Shown here piece by piece: positions 1-5,918 of a stretch of DNA of 15,152 nucleotides. Source of the DNA: Acidobacteriota bacterium (GTDB lineage Bacteria > Acidobacteriota > Terriglobia > Terriglobales > Acidobacteriaceae). Numbering within the stretch: position 1 is the stretch's first letter; each line of letters opens with the position of its first letter. The notes under the pieces were generated by a model, which was not told the origin of the DNA, did not search any database, and was given only the letters and a program-made list of their open reading frames with translations. The position numbers were made by a program, and so were the translations under genes. The stretch covers positions 1 through 15,152 of the forward strand of contig JAJYAE010000071.1 in NCBI GenBank assembly GCA_021779695.1, written 5' to 3'.

Positions 1-73
1 CGAGGCGGAGTTTCTCGCCCTGTACAAGCTGCACGATGCGGCCGCCGAGCAAGTCAATGGAAGGAATCAGCAT
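1..73 (-). CDS. hisA: HisA, ProFAR isomerase (N-terminal fragment)
   Basis: Only the first 24 codons are inside the window; the gene runs off the left edge. The visible start reads [20 protein letters not shown], the typical beginning of phosphoribosylformimino-AICAR-P isomerase, a TIM-barrel enzyme that isomerises ProFAR to PRFAR in histidine synthesis. Asp7 sits where the family's catalytic aspartate lies at the end of the first beta strand. The ATG (73-71) overlaps the hisF stop codon by 7 bases, and a GAGG lies five bases upstream inside the hisF end. It is the last visible gene of the his operon. Completeness and the identity of later genes cannot be judged. The assignment is firm because of both the motif and its place after hisF. 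Confidence 0.9.
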   Translation of the reverse strand, partial: MLIPSIDLLGGRIVQLVQGEKLRL

Positions 74-846
74 GGGATCCTCATGGGAATGCCGGCCTGG
101 GCGAGCTCGGCTTTGAGTGCGCGGGAGCTGGTAACGCCGAAGTGAAAGATGGAAGCGGCGAGAGCTGCGTCGGCCTTGCCGCGGGTGAAAACATCGGTAA
201 AATGCGCGACGGTGCCTGCGCCGCCGGAGGCGATGACGGGAATAGAGACGGCCTGGCTGACGGCTGCGGTGAGCTCGCAGTCGAAACCTGCACGGGTGCC
301 ATCGGCGTCCATGGAGGTGAGGAGGATTTCGCCGGCGCCGCGCTGTTCGGCTTCGCGGGCCCACTCGACGACGCGACGGCCGGTAACTTTGCGGCCGCCC
401 TGGACGAGGACCTGTGCGTCGCGGATGGGGTCGACGGCGGCGGGGTCGCGGCGCGCGTCGATGGCGACGACGACGGCCTGCGCGCCGAAGCTGGAGCCGA
501 TGGCGGTGATGAGCGCGGGGTCGGCGAGGGCGGCGGAGTTGACGCTGACCTTGTCCGCACCGGCGTCGAAGACCTGTTCGGCGTCGCGCGCGGAGCGGAT
601 GCCGCCGCCGACGCAGAAGGGGACGAAGAGCTCGCGGGCGGCGCGACGCACTGTGTCGAGCAGCGTGGCGCGGCCTTCGTGCGTGGCGGTGATGTCGAGG
701 AGGACAATCTCGTCGGCGCCTTCGCGGGCGTGGCGCGCGGCGAGCTCGGCGGGGTCACCGGCGTCCACGATGTCGACGAACTGAACGCCTTTGACGACGC
801 GGCCGGCGTGGACGTCGAGGCAGGCGATGATGCGCTTGGTCAGCAT
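67..846 (-). CDS. hisF: HisF, imidazole glycerol phosphate synthase cyclase subunit
   Basis: Protein of 259 residues, the normal length for HisF. With HisH it forms the cytoplasmic IGP synthase, which uses ammonia from glutamine to convert PRFAR into imidazole glycerol phosphate and AICAR. The two catalytic aspartates of the TIM barrel are visible: Asp11 in ACLDV and Asp130 in VAIDAR. Phosphate-binding glycine motifs (CVGGGIRS near residue 78, IASGGAGT in the C-terminal half) are intact. The ATG at 846 overlaps the end of hisH by 7 bases and has a GGAGG four bases upstream, so translational coupling with its partner subunit is likely. The stop overlaps the hisA start by 7 bases. Nothing is missing or disrupted. 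Confidence 0.97.
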   Translation of the reverse strand: MLTKRIIACLDVHAGRVVKGVQFVDIVDAGDPAELAARHAREGADEIVLLDITATHEGRATLLDTVRRAARELFVPFCVGGGIRSARDAEQVFDAGADKVSVNSAALADPALITAIGSSFGAQAVVVAIDARRDPAAVDPIRDAQVLVQGGRKVTGRRVVEWAREAEQRGAGEILLTSMDADGTRAGFDCELTAAVSQAVSIPVIASGGAGTVAHFTDVFTRGKADAALAASIFHFGVTSSRALKAELAQAGIPMRIPC

Positions 847-1457
847 GCGGCCTCCGGTTCGACGGCAAGAAAGTTACGAAGAATTGTGAGGCCGGTCTCG
901 CCGGATTTTTCCGGGTGGAACTGCGTGCCGAAGATGTTGGCGCGTTCGACGGCGGAGGCGAAGGGCTCAATGTAGGTGGTGACGGCCGCGGTGTCTGCGG
1001 TGACGGGGGCTTTGTAGGAGTGGGTGAAGTAGACGAACGCGCCGGGCTGGACGCCTGCGAGGAGACGCGAGGCGGGACGCACATCGAGAGAATTCCAGCC
1101 GACGTGGGGCACTTTTTCTGTCCCCTCGGAAAAGCGTGTGCACTGTTGCGGAAATGCCGCGAGGCCCGACTGTTGCGGGGCTTCTGTGGAACCCGCGAAA
1201 AGCCATTGCATGCCGACGCAGATGCCGAGGAACGGGACGCCGCGCGCGATGGTGGCGCGGATGACAGCGGTGAGGCCGGTACGGTCAAGGCGATCGGTGG
1301 CCTGGAAGTGGCCGACGCCGGGGAGGACGATGCGCTCTGCCGCAGCGACGAGCGTGAGGTCAGAGTCGGTGACCTCCGGCTCCGCGCCGAGGTGGCGCAG
1401 GGCCTTGAGCACCGAGGTCAAATTTCCTGCTTTGTAATCGATGACGGTGACACGCAT
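840..1457 (-). CDS. hisH: HisH, imidazole glycerol phosphate synthase glutaminase subunit
   Basis: Protein of 205 residues, usual for this class I glutamine amidotransferase. It hydrolyses glutamine and passes ammonia to HisF through the barrel. The nucleophile Cys80 is in LGICVGMQ and the rest of the triad is His181 and Glu183 in QFHPEKSG. The oxyanion-strand motif LPGVGHF is near residue 45. The ATG at 1457 shares one base with the hisB stop (TGATG arrangement) and an AAGG lies about nine bases upstream. It precedes hisF with a 7-base overlap, fitting stoichiometric production of the two subunits. The sequence ends PEAAC, with no fusion or extra domain. Confidence 0.97.
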   Translation of the reverse strand: MRVTVIDYKAGNLTSVLKALRHLGAEPEVTDSDLTLVAAAERIVLPGVGHFQATDRLDRTGLTAVIRATIARGVPFLGICVGMQWLFAGSTEAPQQSGLAAFPQQCTRFSEGTEKVPHVGWNSLDVRPASRLLAGVQPGAFVYFTHSYKAPVTADTAAVTTYIEPFASAVERANIFGTQFHPEKSGETGLTILRNFLAVEPEAAC

Positions 1458-2068
1458 CAGAGCAGGCCTTTCGTCGAGGGCAGCATGGCGCCGAGCTGCT
1501 TGTCGCGGCTGCAGGCGACGCGCAGGGCGCGGGCGAAGGCTTTGAAGATGGCTTCAATCTTGTGGTGGTTGGAGCGGCCGTACATCGTCTTGACGTGGAC
1601 GTTGGCGCGGGCGCCGCGGGCGAAGCCCTCAAAGAAATCGGTGACGAGCTCAGTTTGCAGGTCGCCGACGAGGCGCGTGCGGACCTTGGTGTCGACGGCG
1701 AAGGCGGCGCGGCCGCTGAGGTCGACGGCGGCGATGGCGAGGGTCTCGTCCATGGGCATGAGGAAGTAGCCCGCGCGGAGGATGCCGCGCTTGTCGCCGA
1801 GGGCGCGATCGAAGGCCTCGCCGAGCGCGATGCCGACGTCTTCGACGGTGTGGTGCTGATCGACATCGAGATCGCCTTTGCAAGTGAGGTCGAGATCGAA
1901 GGCGCCGTGGCGCGTGAAGAGCTCGAGCATGTGATCGAAGAAGCGGATGCCGGTGGAGACTTTGTAGCGGCCCTGGCCTTCAAGGGTGAGGCGGATGACG
2001 ATTTTTGTCTCGGTGGTGTTGCGCTCGAAGGCGGCGGTGCGCGACTTGGGCTTGCGTACGTTCGTCAT
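1457..2068 (-). CDS. hisB: HisB, imidazoleglycerol-phosphate dehydratase
   Basis: Protein of 203 residues. This matches the stand-alone dehydratase; the HisN-type phosphatase domain fused in enterobacterial HisB is absent, so histidinol-phosphate phosphatase must be encoded elsewhere. It dehydrates imidazole glycerol phosphate to imidazole acetol phosphate using manganese. The duplicated metal-binding motifs are present: HHTVED at residues 72-77 and HHKIEA at 168-173, together with [13 protein letters not shown] near 43-55. The ATG at 2068 follows the hisC stop by nine bases, with a purine-rich GAGAG just upstream. Its stop overlaps hisH by one base. The N-terminal 15 residues are basic and probably disordered. 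Confidence 0.97.
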   Translation of the reverse strand: MTNVRKPKSRTAAFERNTTETKIVIRLTLEGQGRYKVSTGIRFFDHMLELFTRHGAFDLDLTCKGDLDVDQHHTVEDVGIALGEAFDRALGDKRGILRAGYFLMPMDETLAIAAVDLSGRAAFAVDTKVRTRLVGDLQTELVTDFFEGFARGARANVHVKTMYGRSNHHKIEAIFKAFARALRVACSRDKQLGAMLPSTKGLL

Positions 2069-2077
2069 GGCATCTCT

Positions 2078-3163
2078 CTAACTGGCCCGGAGGGCGGCGA
2101 TGGTGGTGTGGAGGGCTTCGACGGCCTGCTGCATCTGCTGGCGTGTGCCGATGGTGATGCGGACGCAGCCGTCGCAGCCGGGGTCGCTGGAGCGGTCGCG
2201 GACGAGGACTCCGGCGTCGCGCATGCGGCGCGTGAACTCAGCGTGCTGCGGGCCGATGTCGACGAGGACGAAGTTGGCGTGGCTGGGCCAGCGGCGGATT
2301 TGGGCGGCATCGAGCGCGGCCTCGAACTCGGCGCGCGCGGCGAGGACTTCGCCGGTGTACCAGTCGAGGTAAGGCTGATCGGCGAGCGCGGCGGGCAGGC
2401 AGGCGAGCGCGATGGAGTTGACGCTGTACGGTGAGAGGACGCGGCGAATCCACTGCATCAGATCGACGGGGCCGGCGAGCAGGCCGAGGCGCAGGCCGGC
2501 GAGGCCGTAGGCCTTTGAGAAGGTGCGCGCGACGATGAGATTCGGAACCTTCCCGATGAGGTCGAGGACGGTTTCGCCATGGAAGTGGTAGTAGGCCTCA
2601 TCGACGAGGAGGACGGCCTGCGGCGCCCGGCGCGCGAGTTCGAGAATCTGCGCGCGCGAGGCGATGGAGCCGGTGGGGCTGTTGGGGTTGGCGATGGCGA
2701 TGATCTTGGTGCGCGGGGTGATGGCGGCGAGGAGCTTTTCAAACGGGAAGAGGAAGTCTGCGTCCGCCTGCACCGCGACGACGCGCGCGTCGGTGGATGA
2801 GGCGTAGACCTCATACATGGTGTAGGTGGGAACGGGCAGAAGCAGCTCGTCGCCGGAATCGAGGAAGGCTTGAAAGAGGACGTGAATGGCTTCATCGACG
2901 CCGTTGGTGAGCGCGAGTTGCGCGGGCTCGACGCCTAGATAGGACGCGACGACAGCTTCGATGGGTTCGCGCTCGGGGTAGCGCGTGAGCTCGCCGGTGG
3001 AGATGCGGGCGAGGACGTCGCGGACCTTGGGCGAGCAGGCGAGCGTGTTCTCGTTGAAGTCGAGGCGGAGCGCGTCGCGGCTGCCGAGCGGAGGGTGATA
3101 CTCCTTCATGGCGCGGACGCGGGCGCGGGGTGCGGGAGAGGCGGCCGCTGGAGCGTTGGTCAC
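2078..3163 (-). CDS. hisC: HisC, histidinol-phosphate aminotransferase
   Basis: Fold-type I PLP aminotransferase of 361 residues that converts imidazole acetol phosphate plus glutamate to histidinol phosphate. The PLP-binding lysine is Lys217 in RTFSKAYGLAGLRLG. Asp188 in LVDEAYYHFHG and Asn159 in IANPNSPTG are the usual cofactor contacts, and LDFNENT near 34-40 is the family N-terminal motif. The start codon is GTG at 3163, not ATG: it overlaps the hisD stop as GTGA and has AAAGGAG seven bases upstream, a strong ribosome site. A later ATG at residue 19 lacks this support. The first 18 residues (Ala/Pro-rich) are not conserved family sequence. HisC could also act on aromatic substrates, but operon position makes histidine the main role. 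Confidence 0.96.
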   Translation of the reverse strand: MTNAPAAASPAPRARVRAMKEYHPPLGSRDALRLDFNENTLACSPKVRDVLARISTGELTRYPEREPIEAVVASYLGVEPAQLALTNGVDEAIHVLFQAFLDSGDELLLPVPTYTMYEVYASSTDARVVAVQADADFLFPFEKLLAAITPRTKIIAIANPNSPTGSIASRAQILELARRAPQAVLLVDEAYYHFHGETVLDLIGKVPNLIVARTFSKAYGLAGLRLGLLAGPVDLMQWIRRVLSPYSVNSIALACLPAALADQPYLDWYTGEVLAARAEFEAALDAAQIRRWPSHANFVLVDIGPQHAEFTRRMRDAGVLVRDRSSDPGCDGCVRITIGTRQQMQQAVEALHTTIAALRAS

Positions 3164-4446
3164 GAGCGGACTCCTTTCTTACGGGTTGTGCGAAGCCGGG
3201 TGGTGATGGCGGCAGCGTGGCCGGTGAGGCCTTCAGCCTGCGCGAGCAGCGCGGCGTGCGGGCCGAGGTCACGCATGGCTTGCGCAGAGTATTGCTGCAC
3301 GGTGATGAGCTTGACGAAGTCGTTGACGCTGAGGCCGCCGCGGACGCGGGCCATGCCGCCGGTGGGCAGCGTGTGGTTGGGGCCGGAGATGTAGTCGCCC
3401 ATGGGCTGCGCGGACCAGCGGCCGACGAAGACGGAGCCGGCGTTGCGGACCCATTCGAGGTCGGCGGCGGTGTCGACGGTGAGGTGCTCGGCGGCGATGC
3501 GGTTGGTGAGGTCGCGTGCTTCTTCGACGGAAGAGGCGATGAGGATGAGGCCGTTGCGGCTAAGGGACTCGCGCGCGATGGGATTGTCGCGGCTCTGTCG
3601 CTTTGTCTCTGCGAGCACGGCGCGCGCGAGGTCGGTGCGCGTGGTGAGGAAGATGGCGAGGGCTTCGGGATCGTGCTCGGCCTGCGCGACGAGGTCGGAG
3701 GCGATGTCGACGGGGTTGCCTGTGTCGCTGGTGACGAGGATTTCGGTAGGGCCGGCGAGCATGTCGATGGCGCAGTCAAAGGCGACGAGGCGCTTGGCGG
3801 CGGTGACGTAGAGATTGCCGGGGCCGACGATTTTGCTGACGCGCGGCAGGCTGGGCGTGCCGTAGGCGAGCGCGGCAACGGCGTGCGCGCCACCGACGCG
3901 ATAGAACTCCGTGATGCCGAGCATGTGCGCGGCGGCGAGGGTCTCCGGCGCGGGCCTGGGCGAGACGGCAACGATGCGCTCGACGCCGGCGACCTGCGCG
4001 GGGATGGCGGTCATGAGCAGCGTGGAGGGCAGCGGATGACGCCCGCTGGGAACGTAACAGCCGACCGAGGGGATGGGACGCACGAACTGGCCGGTGACAA
4101 GGCCGGGGCGTGCGGCGCGGCTCCACGAGGCGGGAAGCTGACGTTTGGCAAAGGCGCGAATCTGCGCTGCGGCTGTGGTGAGGGCTTTGCGCAGCGCGGG
4201 GTCGAGTGCATCCCACGCGGCGGCCATCTCGGCGGGGGCGATGCGCAGTTGCGCCGGAGTTGCGAGGCCATCGAGTTGTGTGGCGTATTGAAGAAGAGCG
4301 CGGTCGCCGCGCTTCCGTACATCGGTGACGATACGGCGGACGGCGGGCAGCACGGTGTCCAGCGTTGCGCCGCCGCGTTGTTCGAGAGCGGCGAGCAGAG
4401 CCTGAGTCTGCTGCGCGCCGCGTCCTTTGGTTCGGATCAGCTTCAT
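3160..4446 (-). CDS. hisD: HisD, histidinol dehydrogenase
   Basis: Zinc-dependent, NAD-linked enzyme of 428 residues that oxidises L-histidinol to L-histidine in two steps, the last reactions of the pathway. The expected zinc ligands are present: Gln255 and His258 (VAQAEHDP), Asp351 (MGDYISGPNH) and His410 (LTGHAAAI). The catalytic pair Glu320-His321 (AAEHL) is intact. Length is standard. The ATG at 4446 follows the hisG stop after 13 bases and has a GGAG seven bases upstream. The stop overlaps the hisC GTG start by four bases. The C-terminal tail is basic (TTRKKGVRS). No sign of truncation. Confidence 0.97.
   Translation of the reverse strand: MKLIRTKGRGAQQTQALLAALEQRGGATLDTVLPAVRRIVTDVRKRGDRALLQYATQLDGLATPAQLRIAPAEMAAAWDALDPALRKALTTAAAQIRAFAKRQLPASWSRAARPGLVTGQFVRPIPSVGCYVPSGRHPLPSTLLMTAIPAQVAGVERIVAVSPRPAPETLAAAHMLGITEFYRVGGAHAVAALAYGTPSLPRVSKIVGPGNLYVTAAKRLVAFDCAIDMLAGPTEILVTSDTGNPVDIASDLVAQAEHDPEALAIFLTTRTDLARAVLAETKRQSRDNPIARESLSRNGLILIASSVEEARDLTNRIAAEHLTVDTAADLEWVRNAGSVFVGRWSAQPMGDYISGPNHTLPTGGMARVRGGLSVNDFVKLITVQQYSAQAMRDLGPHAALLAQAEGLTGHAAAITTRLRTTRKKGVRS
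3171..3177 (-). promoter_or_regulatory. Ribosome binding site deciding the hisC GTG start
   Basis: The minus strand reads AAAGGAG here, seven bases before the GTG at 3163-3161. This spacing selects GTG as the hisC start rather than the downstream ATG at codon 19. It lies in the last codons of hisD, so hisD translation would run through it. Confidence 0.75.
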
Positions 4447-4459
4447 TTTCCGTCTCCGC

Positions 4460-5338
4460 TTATAGCACCACTTTGTTGAGCGGGTACTCGACGATGCCTG
4501 TGGCGCGCGCCGCCTTGAGCTTGGGAATAACGTCGCGTGCTACGCGCTCTTCTACGATGGTGTTGACCGCAACCCACTCAGAATTGCTGAGGTGCGAGAC
4601 GGTGGGGGAGTTGAGCGCAGGGAGAACGGCGAGAACCTGGTCGAGATCGTCGCGTTTTACGTTGAGCATGAGGCCGACCTGCGATTGCGCATCGATGGCT
4701 CCGCGTAGCATGAGAGCGATCTGGTTGATTTTTTCGCGCTTCCATGTGTCGGCTAGTGCTGCTTTGGCGGCGATGAGGTGAGTCTCGCTCTCCATCACGG
4801 TGTCGATAATTTTGAGGTGGTTGGCCTTGAGCGAACTTCCGGTCTCAGTGACTTCGACGATGGCGTCCGCGAGCATAGGCGGCTTGACTTCCGTCGCGCC
4901 CCAGCTGAACTCGACCTTGACGTTTACGCCCTTCTGCGCGAAGTAGCGCTTGGTGACCTCGACGAGTTCGGTTGCAATAATTTTGCCTTCGAGGTCTTCG
5001 GCGCGTTCAAAACCGCTGGACTCGGGCACCGCGAGCACCCAGCGCACTTTGCGGCGGCTCTGCTTTGCATAGGTGAGAGTCGTAACGCTGGTGACGTCGA
5101 GACCGCTCTCGACAACCCAGTCGATGCCGGTGAGGCCGGCGTCAAGGACGCCGTGATCGACGTAGCGGGCCATCTCCTGCGCGCGAATCAACATGCACTC
5201 GATTTCGCTGTCGTCGATGGAAGGAAAGTAGGAGCGGCCATCGGCGTAGATGTTCCACCCTGCGCGACGAAACAGGGCAATCGTTGCATCCTGCAGGCTT
5301 CCTTTAGGCAAGCCGAGTCGAAGTTTGTTGTCAGCCAC
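4460..5338 (-). CDS. hisG: HisG, ATP phosphoribosyltransferase (long form)
   Basis: First committed enzyme of histidine synthesis; joins ATP and PRPP. From the GTG at 5338 it is 292 residues, the long form with its own C-terminal regulatory (ACT-like) domain, roughly residues 215-292, so it should not need HisZ and should be feedback-inhibited by histidine. Catalytic-domain landmarks are LGLPKGSL (8-15), [12 protein letters not shown] (63-74) and the PRPP-binding segment [17 protein letters not shown] (157-173). I chose GTG because GGAGG stands six bases upstream; an in-frame TTG at 5365 has no such site and would add nine unconserved basic residues. The start overlaps the hisI stop by eight bases. 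The stop is 13 bases before hisD. Confidence 0.95.
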   Translation of the reverse strand: MADNKLRLGLPKGSLQDATIALFRRAGWNIYADGRSYFPSIDDSEIECMLIRAQEMARYVDHGVLDAGLTGIDWVVESGLDVTSVTTLTYAKQSRRKVRWVLAVPESSGFERAEDLEGKIIATELVEVTKRYFAQKGVNVKVEFSWGATEVKPPMLADAIVEVTETGSSLKANHLKIIDTVMESETHLIAAKAALADTWKREKINQIALMLRGAIDAQSQVGLMLNVKRDDLDQVLAVLPALNSPTVSHLSNSEWVAVNTIVEERVARDVIPKLKAARATGIVEYPLNKVVL

Positions 5339-5696
5339 GGGCGGCCTCCGCTTTCTTATCTTCAATGGCGATGGGGCGGGTAAAGCAGCTCACCGTGCCT
5401 TCATGACAGACGAGACCATCGCCTTCCACCTCGACTCGAAAGAGCAGCGTATCGTTGTCGCAGTCTGTCGAAGCTGAGACGATGCGCAGACGGTTGCCGC
5501 TGGTTTCGCCTTTCATCCAGAGCTTCTGGCGGGTACGGCTCCAAAAGGTGACAAAGCCCGACTCCAGGGTCTTTGCATAGCTGGTGGGGTTGAGAAAGCC
5601 CAACATCAGCACCTGGCCGGTGCGCGCATCCTGGACGATTCCGGGCACCAGACCATCCATCTTCTCAAAATCGATTACTGCGGTGGTTTCGCTCAT
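5331..5696 (-). CDS. hisI: HisI, phosphoribosyl-AMP cyclohydrolase
   Basis: Protein of 121 residues, the stand-alone cyclohydrolase without the HisE pyrophosphohydrolase domain. It opens the adenine ring of phosphoribosyl-AMP, the third step of the pathway. Metal-binding residues are visible: Asp78, Asp80 and Asp82 in [10 protein letters not shown], and Cys97, His98 and Cys104 in [14 protein letters not shown]. The family segment [19 protein letters not shown] is at residues 46-64. The ATG at 5696 is preceded by AGAGGAG with short spacing (GAGG four bases away). It is the first structural gene after the attenuator. HisE, needed for step two, is not in the window and must lie beyond hisA or elsewhere. 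Confidence 0.96.
   Translation of the reverse strand: MSETTAVIDFEKMDGLVPGIVQDARTGQVLMLGFLNPTSYAKTLESGFVTFWSRTRQKLWMKGETSGNRLRIVSASTDCDNDTLLFRVEVEGDGLVCHEGTVSCFTRPIAIEDKKAEAARG
5345..5349 (-). promoter_or_regulatory. Ribosome binding site deciding the hisG GTG start
   Basis: GGAGG on the minus strand, six bases upstream of the GTG at 5338-5336 and inside the hisI 3' end. It argues for the GTG start over the TTG at 5365. Confidence 0.75.
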
Positions 5697-5736
5697 GACT
5701 CCTCTGGTAGTGACAGGTTGAAATGTTTATGCGCAC

Positions 5737-5771
5737 AAACAAAAAGCCCGCGGCTTGATGGCCGGCGGGCT
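5737..5771 (-). terminator. Intrinsic terminator of the his attenuator (3:4 hairpin)
   Basis: On the minus strand AGCCCGC + GGC (5771-5765 and 5763-5761, one bulged C) pairs with GCC + GCGGGCT (5754-5745) around a six-base CATCAA loop, followed at once by TTTTTGTTTG. This is a strong GC-rich stem with a U tract about 40 bases before the hisI ATG, that is, between a promoter and the gene it serves. It can also stop readthrough from the upstream MscS-type gene. Confidence 0.9.
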
Positions 5772-5798
5772 CGCTTGGATCCTGATCTCTCTGGCTGG

Positions 5799-5876
5799 TT
5801 AATTCAGTCCAGTGCAGTCCGCCGTCATGGAATGTCCATGATGATGGGTATGGCCGTGATGGCGGTGGCTCTGCAT
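5799..5876 (-). CDS. hisL: his operon leader peptide (25 aa, 8 His)
   Basis: A short open frame begins at ATG 5876 and ends at TAA 5799. It starts MQSHRHHGHTHHHGHS and continues for nine ordinary residues (MTADCTGLN). Histidine is at positions 4, 6, 7, 9, 11, 12, 13 and 15, so 8 of the first 15 residues, using both CAC and CAT codons. This is the signature of an amino-acid-sensing leader peptide; it is not expected to have a function as a protein. No clear Shine-Dalgarno precedes the ATG, and the predicted transcription start is only about six bases upstream, so translation may be essentially leaderless. The stop codon lies 28 bases before the terminator stem. It is followed by hisI, which fits perfectly with control of histidine synthesis. 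Confidence 0.9.
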   Translation of the reverse strand: MQSHRHHGHTHHHGHSMTADCTGLN

Positions 5877-5888
5877 GTGTCTACAACT

Positions 5889-5918
5889 AATGTAGTATCG
5901 CGTGCGGGCCAGTGTCAA
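5889..5918 (-). promoter_or_regulatory. his operon promoter (sigma70-like)
   Basis: On the minus strand a perfect -35 hexamer TTGACA (5918-5913) is followed after 18 bases by TACATT (5894-5889), which keeps T1, A2, A4 and T6 of the -10 consensus. The predicted start near A5882 is about six bases before the leader-peptide ATG. The -35 box overlaps the stop codon of the upstream MscS-type gene. A short dyad CTACA-N5-TGTAG (5881-5895) overlaps the -10 and start region; its role is unknown. Confidence 0.7.

Larger units (their letters stand above)
5737..5876 (-). promoter_or_regulatory. Histidine operon transcription attenuator (regions 1-4)
   Basis: Three mutually exclusive pairings can be read. 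Region 1 is CCGCCATC (5865-5858), inside leader codons 4-7. Region 2 is GACGGCGGACT (5826-5816), inside codons 17-21. Region 3 is AGCCCGCCGGC (5771-5761) and region 4 is GCCGCGGGCT (5754-5745). Region 1 pairs with 2 at 7 of 8 positions, 2 with 3 at 9 of 11, and 3 with 4 is the terminator. A ribosome stalled on the His codons (4-15) would cover region 1 and free region 2 to form the 2:3 antiterminator. A ribosome that reaches the stop at 5799 would mask part of region 2 and allow termination. With no translation, 1:2 also leaves 3:4 to form. The pairings are seen in sequence; the mechanism is inferred from the known enterobacterial his and trp attenuators. I did not compute folding energies. 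Confidence 0.85.

Noticed and set aside
915..1769. Plus-strand open frame (284 codons) over hisH and hisB
   Set aside because: Shadow of conserved minus-strand genes, low-complexity composition, no family resemblance.
3130..4479. Long open frame (449 codons) on the plus strand over hisD
   Set aside because: It is antisense to an intact hisD, is Gly/Ala/Asp-rich as expected for a shadow frame in GC-rich DNA, and has no recognisable domain.
5339..5365. In-frame TTG at 5365 as the hisG start, giving 301 residues
   Set aside because: The GTG at 5338 has GGAGG six bases upstream and starts directly at the conserved region; the TTG extension adds basic residues without family support.
5737..5771. 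Simple terminator of the MscS-type gene only
   Set aside because: A terminator would suit that gene, but it lies downstream of the his promoter and leader peptide, and its left arm can pair with leader region 2, which points to attenuation; a secondary role for the upstream transcript remains possible.
5697..5914. T-box or other riboswitch upstream of hisI
   Set aside because: No T-box-like specifier or antiterminator motif was seen, and the His-rich frame explains the region better.
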